NCBI GenBank assembly: GCA_030694465.1
Contig: JAUXYJ010000023.1
Location: 372,001-436,000 of the forward strand
Source of the DNA: Deltaproteobacteria bacterium
GTDB taxonomy: Bacteria; Myxococcota_A; Polyangia; Polyangiales; Ga0077539
Direction: 5' to 3'
DNA length: 64,000 bases
The notes under the pieces were generated by a model. The model made no database searches. It saw only the letters and a program-made list of their open reading frames with translations, and was not told the DNA's origin. The translations under genes were made by a program, and so were the position numbers. Positions 53,669 through 61,445 of this stretch are shown piece by piece (positions within the stretch are counted from its first letter, which is position 1; each line of letters opens with the position of its first letter).

Positions 53669-54454
53669 TTACAGCTCGTTCTGAGCGAGCAAGCGCAGCA
53701 CTTCGCCGTTCATCACCGCGGCCATACCGTCTCCGAGCTCTTCGGCCCAGCGCACGACACACCCGTTGCGAAACGCGAGGCCCTTGGTGCCGCCGCGCAT
53801 CCAACCGAGCGAGCCTACGCACGCCTCGACCATGGCCCAAGCGCCCTCCCGTGTGACCGTGGCGTCCAGGGTGCGCGACGCCATGTCACACGCTTCGTAC
53901 ACAATCCGCTGCGCGTCTTCTCGGCGCTCTGAAAACATCTGCGCATAGCTGCACCGATGTGCCGCCAGCGCGGGGCCAACGAGGCAACTCCACGCTGCTT
54001 TTTCTCTCGCTTCTTGCAACACGACCTCGACGCGCTCGACACGCGCGGGGACCTCATGTGCAGCGATCCAAGACGCGCATACCTCCGCGTGGGGACCGCT
54101 CGCGAGCGACTCACGCGCGCTCGCAAAGAACTCCCCCTTCGACGTGAACCACACCACCACGCGCGTATGCCCGGGGTGAGTCTCTAGGAGCGAATCGATA
54201 AACCCATTTTGCACAATCACCAGGTCATTTGCTCGCGAAGTGGGCACGCGCGTCAACGCTTGTCCAAGGTCATCCTCGCGCATCGCGAGCACAATGGGCC
54301 CTACGTGCGTCCCGATCGCGGCGGCGAGATCGTCGCGACGACCGAGCGTGGTGACCTCGTGCCCTTGGTGCAGCGCGCCATCACGGAGTCGTCGCCCGAC
54401 CTCGCCCATCCCCGCAATGAGCACCGCGGGCTTAGAGATCACATCGTCGTTCAT
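53669..54454 (-). CDS. NAD(P)-binding oxidoreductase, ketopantoate reductase-like
   Basis: This 261-residue protein has an N-terminal Rossmann motif (LIAGMGEVGRRL). The middle and end have the helical layout of 6-phosphogluconate dehydrogenase or ketopantoate reductase C-terminal domains, but the usual PanE catalytic block (KxxxN) is not obvious. The likely role is reduction of a small 2-keto acid or a regulatory NAD(P)-binding role. It is convergent with the lectin gene and transcribed with the MlaF-type ATPase gene upstream. Confidence 0.65.
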   Translation of the reverse strand: MNDDVISKPAVLIAGMGEVGRRLRDGALHQGHEVTTLGRRDDLAAAIGTHVGPIVLAMREDDLGQALTRVPTSRANDLVIVQNGFIDSLLETHPGHTRVVVWFTSKGEFFASARESLASGPHAEVCASWIAAHEVPARVERVEVVLQEAREKAAWSCLVGPALAAHRCSYAQMFSERREDAQRIVYEACDMASRTLDATVTREGAWAMVEACVGSLGWMRGGTKGLAFRNGCVVRWAEELGDGMAAVMNGEVLRLLAQNEL

Positions 54455-54485
54455 ACTGGATATTCTCTACTCAATTTGCGTTGAA

Positions 54486-55247
54486 TCACAACGGTCCGTC
54501 GACCTCGCCGCGCACAAACTGTCGCACCTCGGGGGTCTCGCATGCGCGAGCTTCTTCGGTGGTCCCGTCAAAAATCAGCCGACCGTTCAAGAGCATACCG
54601 ACGCGATCGGTCACGGTGAGCAAGCGGTCAATGTCGCTCGAGACCATAATGACGGTGGCGTTGGCTTCGCGCTGCTCTGCCCGCAAGAGATTAAAAATCT
54701 TCTGCGAGGTCACCGGATCGAGCCCCGCGGCGGGCTCGTCGTAGAGCACAAACGGCGCGTTCGACACGGTGGCGCGCGCGACCCCCACGCGCTTCTTTTG
54801 CCCACCCGAGAGGCCCGACGTCCACCGCGAGCCGAAGCCCGTCAGAGAGACCTTTTCGAGCCGAGACTCTACGCGTTTGGCAAGCGATTCTTCAGTGATT
54901 CCGCCTTTACGCCGCAACGGAAACGCGATGTTCTCAAAGACGGTCAGGTAGTCAAAGAGCGCATAGTTCTGAAACAAGAAGCCAAATTTTTCTCTCGCAC
55001 GCTGCAGCTCCAGCTCGCTCAACCGACAGAGGTCTTCGCCCTCGCACAGCACGCTGCCTTGGTCCGCAGCGAGCAAGCCCACGACGCTCTTGAGCAGCAC
55101 GCTCTTGCCGCTCGCGCCAGGCCCCACGAGCCCATACAGACACCCCGTGGGGACCGTCAGCGACACGCGATCCAGCACGGTGCGCGGGCCAAATCGCTTC
55201 GTTAGCTCCCGGATCTCAAGCACAGCGCAGGCACCGTATCGCGTCAC
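54486..55247 (-). CDS. mlaF: MlaF-type ABC transporter ATPase
   Basis: This 253-residue ATPase has Walker A GPGASGKS, a Q-loop FLFQNYALF, the signature LSGGQKKRVGVARA and Walker B FVLYDEPAAGLDP. Its best family match is the ATPase of MlaFEDB-type phospholipid transporters. The two MlaE-type permeases nearby are on the opposite strand, at 55984 and 56775. An MCE-domain partner (MlaD) is not in the window. Translation may start at the GTG at 55223 instead. It runs away from the permeases, so expression may not be co-ordinated. Confidence 0.88.
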   Translation of the reverse strand: MTRYGACAVLEIRELTKRFGPRTVLDRVSLTVPTGCLYGLVGPGASGKSVLLKSVVGLLAADQGSVLCEGEDLCRLSELELQRAREKFGFLFQNYALFDYLTVFENIAFPLRRKGGITEESLAKRVESRLEKVSLTGFGSRWTSGLSGGQKKRVGVARATVSNAPFVLYDEPAAGLDPVTSQKIFNLLRAEQREANATVIMVSSDIDRLLTVTDRVGMLLNGRLIFDGTTEEARACETPEVRQFVRGEVDGPL

Positions 55248-55312
55248 GCATCGCGCGGGTCTAGCGTTCTCTCGCTGGCCTTGCGTTTTGCACGCGCGTA
55301 GCGTCCTTGCCC

Positions 55313-55924
55313 ATGAGCACGCCGACGTTTGCTGGTTTTGCGCTCGATCCTCGCGTCCTCGCGATCTTCGCGGTGCTTCTTACGCTGCCCTATTTTGTCT
55401 GGCTTATCACAAGCCGCGTCAACACTCAGATGTTGGGCGTGCAGCTCATCAAGCTTATGCAGGCCAACAACCTCGACCGCGCGATCAAGCTCTTGCATGC
55501 GTTTGAGAGCCCGCTCGCCACTGCGATGCGCGTGGTGTTCTTTGCGCTGCGTGACGGGCTGCCTATGCAAGTCTCTGGCGACGCGGACTACCGCTCACCG
55601 GGCGCGTTGGCTTCACCCAAGCACACCCTCGAGCGGCTGCGTAGCCTGTGCAACGCGACCTTTGCACAGGCTCGATCGACCAAGAAGGGTCTGCGAATCG
55701 TCAGCTGGATTGCCGTACCCGTGCTTTTGGTTTCAGTCGCGCTCAGCGTCTTGGTCACCTTCGATGGGGCAGCGCTCGGGATCACTGTGGCAGGGTCGCT
55801 CTGGCTCCTCAACGTCGCGCGGCTCGATTGGCAATCCAAACGTGACGTGATCGCGCTCTTTGAGCAGATTACGCCCGCGATCCTTGCGACAGCGTCGCAG
55901 GGCCCCACGACGTCGCCTCGCTAG
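55313..55924 (+). CDS. Membrane protein with two hydrophobic regions, possibly ExbB/TolQ-like
   Basis: This 203-residue protein has an N-terminal membrane segment (residues 8-30), a 70-residue middle region with AIKLLHAFESPLATAMRVVFFALRDGLP, and two close C-terminal segments. The layout and the LLHAF helix resemble MotA/TolQ/ExbB proteins, but the hallmark residues are not obvious, so the assignment is tentative. It precedes the two MlaE genes on the same strand and could be part of their unit. A TTG two codons upstream is an alternative start. Confidence 0.5.
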   Translation: MSTPTFAGFALDPRVLAIFAVLLTLPYFVWLITSRVNTQMLGVQLIKLMQANNLDRAIKLLHAFESPLATAMRVVFFALRDGLPMQVSGDADYRSPGALASPKHTLERLRSLCNATFAQARSTKKGLRIVSWIAVPVLLVSVALSVLVTFDGAALGITVAGSLWLLNVARLDWQSKRDVIALFEQITPAILATASQGPTTSPR

Positions 55925-55983
55925 CCAAAGTCCCCCGAAACGCGTGTGCACTCCCGCGGTGTTTGGTGCACTCTCGGCACCGA

Positions 55984-56778
55984 GTGACAGTGGCCGACGA
56001 CAGCGACGATGTGACCTTTGTGGGGCGATTAGGCGGAGGATTTCTCTCGCTCGCTGCACAGGTCGGTGGCGTCGGAGTGCTCGCGGGGCAGCTGCTCAAG
56101 CGCTTGTTTCCACCGAAGCTCGATGGGCAAGAGCTCTGGCGCAATTTGTACAAAATGGGCGTGCAATCGCTGCCCATTGTGGGCATCACGGCGCTCTTTA
56201 CTGGCGCGATCATGGTGATCCAAGCGGGCGTTCTCATCCGTCGCTTCGGTGCCGAGGCGCTGCTCGGATGGGGCGCTGGCTTTGCGACGCTGCGCGAAGT
56301 CGGCCCGATTCTCATTGCGCTCATGTTCTCGGGGCGCGTGGGCGCCAACAACACCGCCGAGCTCGGCACGATGAAGGTCACCGAGCAGCTCGACGCCCTC
56401 TCAACCCTCGCGATTGATCCGCTGAGCTACCTCGTCTTGCCGAGGGTCTTGGCCATGATCGTCACGCTGTTTGTGCTCACGATCTACGGCGACGTGCTCG
56501 CCCTCATGGGCGCTGCGGTCACCGGCGAAGCGCTTCTAGGTGTGTCTACCAAGACCTTCGCCAATGGCTTCTTCGAGAGCATCAAGGTCTGGGATCTCGC
56601 AACGGGATTGATCAAATCGAGCCTATTTGGCTGCGCGATCGCGCTCTCGTCTTGCTACTTCGGCCTAGGCGTCACGGGCGGTGCGCCGGGCGTCGGACGC
56701 GCGGTCAACGCGTCCGTCGTTGGCAGCGCCGTGGGGGTCTTTGTGCTCGATTACTTCGCTACGTATCTGCTGCAGTGA
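55984..56778 (+). CDS. mlaE: MlaE-type ABC permease, copy 1
   Basis: This is the permease of a phospholipid or lipid ABC transporter in the inner membrane. It has five to six membrane segments and the MlaE block TLREVGPILIALMFSGRVGANNTAELGTMKVTEQLDAL, which is close to the family consensus. The start could be GTG at 55984 or 55990. Its stop overlaps a GTG start of a second MlaE copy (GTGA), so the two are coupled. Two paralogous permeases could pair as a heterodimer, unlike the homodimeric E. coli MlaE. The ATPase is encoded nearby on the opposite strand. Confidence 0.88.
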   Translation: MTVADDSDDVTFVGRLGGGFLSLAAQVGGVGVLAGQLLKRLFPPKLDGQELWRNLYKMGVQSLPIVGITALFTGAIMVIQAGVLIRRFGAEALLGWGAGFATLREVGPILIALMFSGRVGANNTAELGTMKVTEQLDALSTLAIDPLSYLVLPRVLAMIVTLFVLTIYGDVLALMGAAVTGEALLGVSTKTFANGFFESIKVWDLATGLIKSSLFGCAIALSSCYFGLGVTGGAPGVGRAVNASVVGSAVGVFVLDYFATYLLQ

Positions 56779-57662
56779 GCGAGAAGCTCGCGATTGTGCC
56801 ACTCAAAACGCTGCCCTCTAGCCCAAAGGTACCCAGACGCGACGTGAGCGCCCCGGACACGACGACCCCAGAGAACGCGATCACGCGCACAGTACGTGAG
56901 GTCGGCGCCGGCGCGATCGAACTCTACCTCGGCGCGCTCGCGCTGTGGTCTGTGTTTGTACGAACGTTGTACTGGACTTTTGCAGGCAAACGCGACCCTG
57001 GCGCGGTCGTTCAGCAGTGCTACGAGGTCGGAAACAAGTCTGCGATTTTCATCGGCGTCACCATGGGCTTCTTCGGGATGATCCTGGTGTTTCAGAGCGG
57101 GCTCCAGGCCCTGCGCGTGGTGCCCGATCTCACGATGTTGGGCGCGACCTTCATCGAGATCCTCGTGCGCGACCTCGCAGCCTCTATCGGCGCGCTCATG
57201 CTCGCGACTCGCGTGGGCGCTGGCATCGCCGCCGAGGTGGGCTCGATGGTCGTGACCGAGCAGGTCGATGCGCTGCGCATGTCGGGCGTAGACCCAGTCA
57301 ATTACCTGATCGTTCCGAGATACATCGCGTGCATCGTGATGACCCCTGTGCTCGTGATGTTCGGTGGGTTTGTGTCGCTGATCGCGGGGATGGCGACGGC
57401 GTACTTTGTCTTTGACGTCAACCCGTCGACGTTTCTCAACCCGTTGCTTCTCGACTGGGGCGACTTTGCCGTGGGAATTACCAAGTGTTTCGCCTACGGT
57501 GCCGCGATCCCGATCGTCTCGGGCTACTGCGGACTGAGCACGCACGGAGGCAGCGAGGGCGTAGGCTGGGCGACCACCCGCGCGGTGGTCAACGCGTCGC
57601 TCGCGACCATCGTGTTGAACTTCTTTATCTCGGGCGCCGGGTTCGTGCTTTTTCCGGGATAA
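56775..57662 (+). CDS. mlaE: MlaE-type ABC permease, copy 2
   Basis: This 295-residue permease has the MlaE block RDLAASIGALMLATRVGAGIAAEVGSMVVTEQVDALRMSG, about five membrane segments and a 40-residue N-terminal extension. It is clearly homologous to the preceding permease but diverged. Start GTG overlaps the preceding stop as GTGA. It ends one base before the stop of a convergent flippase-like gene, so transcription units abut. No MCE protein gene is visible; substrate and direction are unknown. Confidence 0.9.
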   Translation: MSEKLAIVPLKTLPSSPKVPRRDVSAPDTTTPENAITRTVREVGAGAIELYLGALALWSVFVRTLYWTFAGKRDPGAVVQQCYEVGNKSAIFIGVTMGFFGMILVFQSGLQALRVVPDLTMLGATFIEILVRDLAASIGALMLATRVGAGIAAEVGSMVVTEQVDALRMSGVDPVNYLIVPRYIACIVMTPVLVMFGGFVSLIAGMATAYFVFDVNPSTFLNPLLLDWGDFAVGITKCFAYGAAIPIVSGYCGLSTHGGSEGVGWATTRAVVNASLATIVLNFFISGAGFVLFPG

Positions 57663-57663
57663 A

Positions 57664-58725
57664 TTACTGGGATTTCGTCGGAGTGCGCGCACCCGAATCG
57701 AGCAGATACGGCACGACCCCCACGAGGTTAGGCACGAGCTGTCCCACCAAGAAGACATTAAAAATGTCCGCCCCACCTGTGGCGCCAAAGAGCGCAAAGA
57801 GCGCCGAAAACGCAGCGTGGCCGACACCGATTCCGCCCGGGGCGAGCGGCAAAATACTCGTGAGCATCCCGATGGGATACACCACGCAGACATCCAAAAT
57901 CGGGAGCTGCGTGGGCGTGATCTTTTGCCCCAACGCGACAAAGAGCGCCACGTAGAGCAGGTGCATCGCCAGCGAGAGCCCGATGGCCCCTCCGAGGATC
58001 GCAGGGCGCTTGGCGATGGTAAAAAGCGCATCGCCCACATCGGCGATTCGGTCGCGAATTTTGCTGACAAACGTAGGCGCAGTGGCTGCTGTTTCATCGG
58101 CCTGGGCGCGGGCACGGGTCGCGAGCTTTGCGGCGACGAGCGCGACCACAACGCCGCCCAAGGTGCCCAGCCCCAAGAGGTACGAGAAGAGCACCAGCGA
58201 CGGCGCGCGCGCGTACACCTCGGAGAAGCGCAGAGACACCGCGATGACCGAGATCGCGACCAGCGCGATGAGCCCCACCACGCGCTCTAAGAGCACGCAG
58301 GTGAGGGTTCTTGTGAGCGTGAGCGCGGGGAGCTCGCGCGCGGCCAAGACGTTCTTCAGGACATCTCCGGCGACGTTGCCGGGGACCGCAGTGTTGGCAA
58401 AGAGCGCGATGAACTGCAATCGAATCGCAGTGGAAAATCGCAGGTGAATCCCGAGACCACGCAGAAGCAGACGCCAACGCGCGGCCGCGATCACCAGGGC
58501 ACACAGGGTCCAGCAGAGCATGTTTCCGACAAACAGCACCGGGTCGCCAAATACACGCCCGAGCGCTCGGAGATCGAGCTTGCCCGAGCTGAGCAACCAG
58601 CCAATGAGCATCAGCGGGATGAGCCATTTGGCTAAGCGCTTCGCGATCGACACGATCGGGCGCGCTGGAGGCTCAGCCGACGCGGGACTCGTCGTCGCCG
58701 AGTCAGGAGACTGCGTTGTGTGCAT
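57664..58725 (-). CDS. YbhN/LPG-synthase-TM-like flippase-fold membrane protein
   Basis: This 353-residue inner-membrane protein has about eight hydrophobic segments. The sequences FIALFANTAVPGNVAGDVLKNVLA and SILPLAPGGIGVGHAAF are hallmarks of the lysylphosphatidylglycerol synthase TM region family (UPF0104/YbhN), whose members often flip lipids or act in glycolipid synthesis. The N-terminal 30 residues are Ser/Pro/Ala-rich and polar. Its substrate is unknown. It sits between the MlaE pair and the Gfo/Idh gene. Confidence 0.87.
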   Translation of the reverse strand: MHTTQSPDSATTSPASAEPPARPIVSIAKRLAKWLIPLMLIGWLLSSGKLDLRALGRVFGDPVLFVGNMLCWTLCALVIAAARWRLLLRGLGIHLRFSTAIRLQFIALFANTAVPGNVAGDVLKNVLAARELPALTLTRTLTCVLLERVVGLIALVAISVIAVSLRFSEVYARAPSLVLFSYLLGLGTLGGVVVALVAAKLATRARAQADETAATAPTFVSKIRDRIADVGDALFTIAKRPAILGGAIGLSLAMHLLYVALFVALGQKITPTQLPILDVCVVYPIGMLTSILPLAPGGIGVGHAAFSALFALFGATGGADIFNVFLVGQLVPNLVGVVPYLLDSGARTPTKSQ

Positions 58726-58840
58726 GATCGCCCTCGCGCTGCTGTCACTGCGTGTCGGTTAGAGAGTCGCGAACCCGTTGAGCGCTCGATTCGCAGCGAA
58801 AACGCTGAGGGGCCCCAACTGCATGCGCGACGCCGGAGCG

Positions 58841-59896
58841 TTAGACAAACACGGCGTCGAGCGAGGGAACTTCAGAACCCTTGACCGAGTCGTCTTCGGA
58901 TTGACGGCGCTGGTCGAGCTTGATCGAGCGCTCGGCCAAGAGAACCGCTGCGACGGCATCGGCACCCACACAGAGCTCGCCGCGGTCGCCGTTGGTCAAG
59001 AACTGACCAAACTGGCTGAGCTGAACCCGCAAGGGCTCTTCTTTGTTTACGCCGAAGGTGATCTTGTCGCTGTTGCGATAGAGCTCAAGCAAGCGACCGA
59101 AGTCCGGGTTGGTGGGCTGGATGGACTGCAAGAGTGTTCCGCCAAGCAATTCGCAGGTCTGCAGGATGTAATCGACAAAACACACGCCACGGGTGCCCGT
59201 GACGCGGATCGAGCGGATCTTCGTCGGCGTGATCCAGTTGACGTGCACAGACGCTGTCGGCCCGGTGGGGCTGGCCAAGAAGACCTCTGCCGTGTCCAGC
59301 ACGCCCTCTTTGACCGTCGAATGACAGATCGAGGCTTCGACTTTGACGGGCCCAATGAGCGAGCGCACAACGTCAATGTCGTGGACCGCGAGGTCAAGCA
59401 GCACGTTGTTGCCCGGCAAGAGGTTCTCGGGATAGCCGCCCACGCGGGTCACCGAGAAGTGAATCGGCGTGCCAAGAAATCCGGCACGGATCACTTCGCG
59501 GAGCTTGCGTACGGCGGGATTAAACCGCTCGACGTGGCCCACTGCCATTTTAACGCCGGCCTTGTTGGCTTGCTCTACGAGCTTGGCCGCGCCCACCGCG
59601 TCGGTGCACAAGGGCTTCTCGACGAGCAGGTGTTTGCCTGCGCGGATCAGCCGCTCTGCGACCTCGAAGTGCGTGGACGACGGCGTCGCGATGATCGCGC
59701 AGTCGTAGTCGATCTTGTCCAGCTCATCGATGGAGCGCAGCAGCTGCGCGCCGCCGAGGTCCGCGGGCGACATGTTGGCGACAGGATCAACGACGGCGAC
59801 CAGCTCAAACTGTGGGTCCAGTCGGGTCACGCGAAGGTGATTGCGTCCCATCCTGCCAAGGCCCAACAACGCAATGCGAAACTTCTGTCCGTTCAT
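58841..59896 (-). CDS. Gfo/Idh/MocA-family oxidoreductase
   Basis: This 351-residue NAD(P)-dependent sugar oxidoreductase-like protein has an N-terminal Rossmann motif (LLGLGRMGRNH), the EKPLCTD motif with the catalytic Lys, and the VGHVERFNPA stretch typical of the family. It may act on a nucleotide sugar or inositol-like substrate; the GYPENLLPGNNVLLDLAVHDIDV segment resembles UDP-sugar oxidoreductases. The ATG at 59896 gives MNGQKFRIALLGLGRMG. It is divergent from the discoidin-like operon. The long open frame on the other strand here is a shadow. Confidence 0.9.
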   Translation of the reverse strand: MNGQKFRIALLGLGRMGRNHLRVTRLDPQFELVAVVDPVANMSPADLGGAQLLRSIDELDKIDYDCAIIATPSSTHFEVAERLIRAGKHLLVEKPLCTDAVGAAKLVEQANKAGVKMAVGHVERFNPAVRKLREVIRAGFLGTPIHFSVTRVGGYPENLLPGNNVLLDLAVHDIDVVRSLIGPVKVEASICHSTVKEGVLDTAEVFLASPTGPTASVHVNWITPTKIRSIRVTGTRGVCFVDYILQTCELLGGTLLQSIQPTNPDFGRLLELYRNSDKITFGVNKEEPLRVQLSQFGQFLTNGDRGELCVGADAVAAVLLAERSIKLDQRRQSEDDSVKGSEVPSLDAVFV

Positions 59897-60003
59897 GAGC
59901 GGGAGGGAGTACCGCGTTTGCGCCCGAGCTTGCAACTGGCAACCACGACGTAACGGTTGGGGGCTTTCAGGCCATCGCTGGTCTCTGCTATACGCAACTT
60001 CTA

Positions 60004-60903
60004 ATGGCCCTATGGGGAAAATCCCTGTTAATCGCGATGAGTGAGCTGCTCGAGTTCTTTACGCTCACCCACGCGACTCGTACCGCGATAGCGCTCGGCG
60101 AAGAGGCACCCTTGGCGCGACGCCGGGTGCGGCTTGCGGCTGAGCAAATGCACGCAGCCGAGACGCTCTTCGCGCAAGCCCAACGCGCACAAGCGCAGCG
60201 AGCCCTTTGCGAAGCGAGCTCGACGCTCGAGCGCATTCGCGTGGAGTTTCCCTCGATCGCGCAGCGACTCGAACCTGAGGTCGGCGAAGACGCGGCGACC
60301 CAAGTGCCTGTGGAGGTCTCGCTCGACGAAGAGTGGACAGAGGCCCATAGCCTGCATTTTGAGAGAAGATTGCGAGAGATCAGGTCCACGCTGGGTGCCC
60401 TCGGCGCCCTGGGATTGACTCCGCAAGAGCGCACGTTTGCGCGCACTCGGAGGCTCAGCGTGCTCGCGATCGTGATCGTGGTCGGGACCGCGATCGCGTG
60501 GCGACAATGGCACGTCGTAGAGCTCACGGCACAGGCCTCAAGTGCGTTTGACGCGACCCGCGGAGCGACCAACGCGACCGATGGCTATCCATCGACGAAC
60601 TGGCTCTTGCCCGATGGGCAACAGGGGTGGCTTGACCTGCGATTTAACCGGCGACGTGTGTCCAAGCTCACCCTGTACAACGTGCAGGGGCTGGTTCACT
60701 ACGGCAGCATTTTGCTCACCATTGAGATGTACTCGGGGGCGCGATTGGTGCGCTCGATGGAGCACTCGATGCAGGCCACGGTGGCCACGTCGCTCGCCAG
60801 CACCGTCGCCCTCGCGGCGCGCGAACCCATCGATCGAATTCGAATCAACGTGAGGACGTTCCACGAGCTCGGTGGCGGCCTCGGAGAAGTGCGCGTCGAA
60901 TGA
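60004..60903 (+). CDS. Membrane protein with C-terminal discoidin-like (F5/8 type C) domain
   Basis: This 299-residue protein has a cytosolic helical half (Ala/Glu/Arg-rich), one membrane segment near residue 155, and an extracytoplasmic beta-sandwich (ASSAFDATRGATNATDGYPSTNWLL...SKLTLYNVQG) typical of galactose-binding/discoidin domains that bind glycans. It starts a run of three genes with ATGA overlaps. An ATG at 60037 is also plausible: a possible extended -10 (TGCTATAC, ends 59993) lies just before 60004, which would make 60004 almost leaderless. Confidence 0.7.
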   Translation: MALWGKSLLIAMSELLEFFTLTHATRTAIALGEEAPLARRRVRLAAEQMHAAETLFAQAQRAQAQRALCEASSTLERIRVEFPSIAQRLEPEVGEDAATQVPVEVSLDEEWTEAHSLHFERRLREIRSTLGALGALGLTPQERTFARTRRLSVLAIVIVVGTAIAWRQWHVVELTAQASSAFDATRGATNATDGYPSTNWLLPDGQQGWLDLRFNRRRVSKLTLYNVQGLVHYGSILLTIEMYSGARLVRSMEHSMQATVATSLASTVALAAREPIDRIRINVRTFHELGGGLGEVRVE

Positions 60904-61445
60904 GTGCATCCCCCACGAAGAAGTCCTCGATTGCGCGACGCGTTCGCGCAGTGATCGCGACGCTGGACGCCCACACGCAGCGGGCTCTCCCCGCGGCACA
61001 GGTCCCGCGATCGCGTGCGACCGTGCTGCTCTTTCTCACGGCCCAAGCGTGCGCGTTTGCTTTCTTTATCAAGACCGTCCGGACGACCCTCGTGCCGCTC
61101 GTGAAGACGCCCGAGCCTCCGCGCATCCCCGCTCCGACGAGCATGACGCGCTTTGGGATGACCGAAGAGCTTCGGCGTGCGGTCTTTCGCGAGCTCGCCG
61201 AGGCTGAGTTTAACGAGCGCAATCGCGCGATCACGCAGAACACCTGGGGCGGCCACGCGTGGTCCAGAGAAGACGACCTCGGGTATGTCCAGCGTGCACG
61301 CGGTCGCGAGGTCGCGAGTCGCTACAATCTCTCGCTCACGCAGGTGTATCTCGTGCTCGACGAGGGCATCCGAAGCCGCTGGCCCGGGATCGATGGTCAG
61401 CCCCTGGTGCCCACCACCGAGCCGCTCAATCTGAGGACCGAATGA
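60900..61445 (+). CDS. Single-pass membrane protein of unknown function
   Basis: This 181-residue protein has one membrane segment (about 43-61) and a Pro-rich stretch, then a soluble, charged C-terminal region. No family is recognised. Its ATG overlaps the stop of the discoidin-like gene and its stop overlaps the next start (ATGA at each junction), indicating translational coupling in a three-gene operon. Confidence 0.7.
   Translation: MSASPTKKSSIARRVRAVIATLDAHTQRALPAAQVPRSRATVLLFLTAQACAFAFFIKTVRTTLVPLVKTPEPPRIPAPTSMTRFGMTEELRRAVFRELAEAEFNERNRAITQNTWGGHAWSREDDLGYVQRARGREVASRYNLSLTQVYLVLDEGIRSRWPGIDGQPLVPTTEPLNLRTE

Noticed and set aside
58367-58382. CCGGCGACGTTGCCGG, one base from the palindrome family
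   Set aside because: It encodes conserved residues of a flippase-like protein (VAGDV) and has a mismatch in the core, so coincidence is likely.
58778-59953. Long open frame on the + strand opposite the Gfo/Idh gene (about 391 codons)
   Set aside because: It is the complement of a clear Gfo/Idh/MocA gene, has no motifs and a biased amino-acid content.
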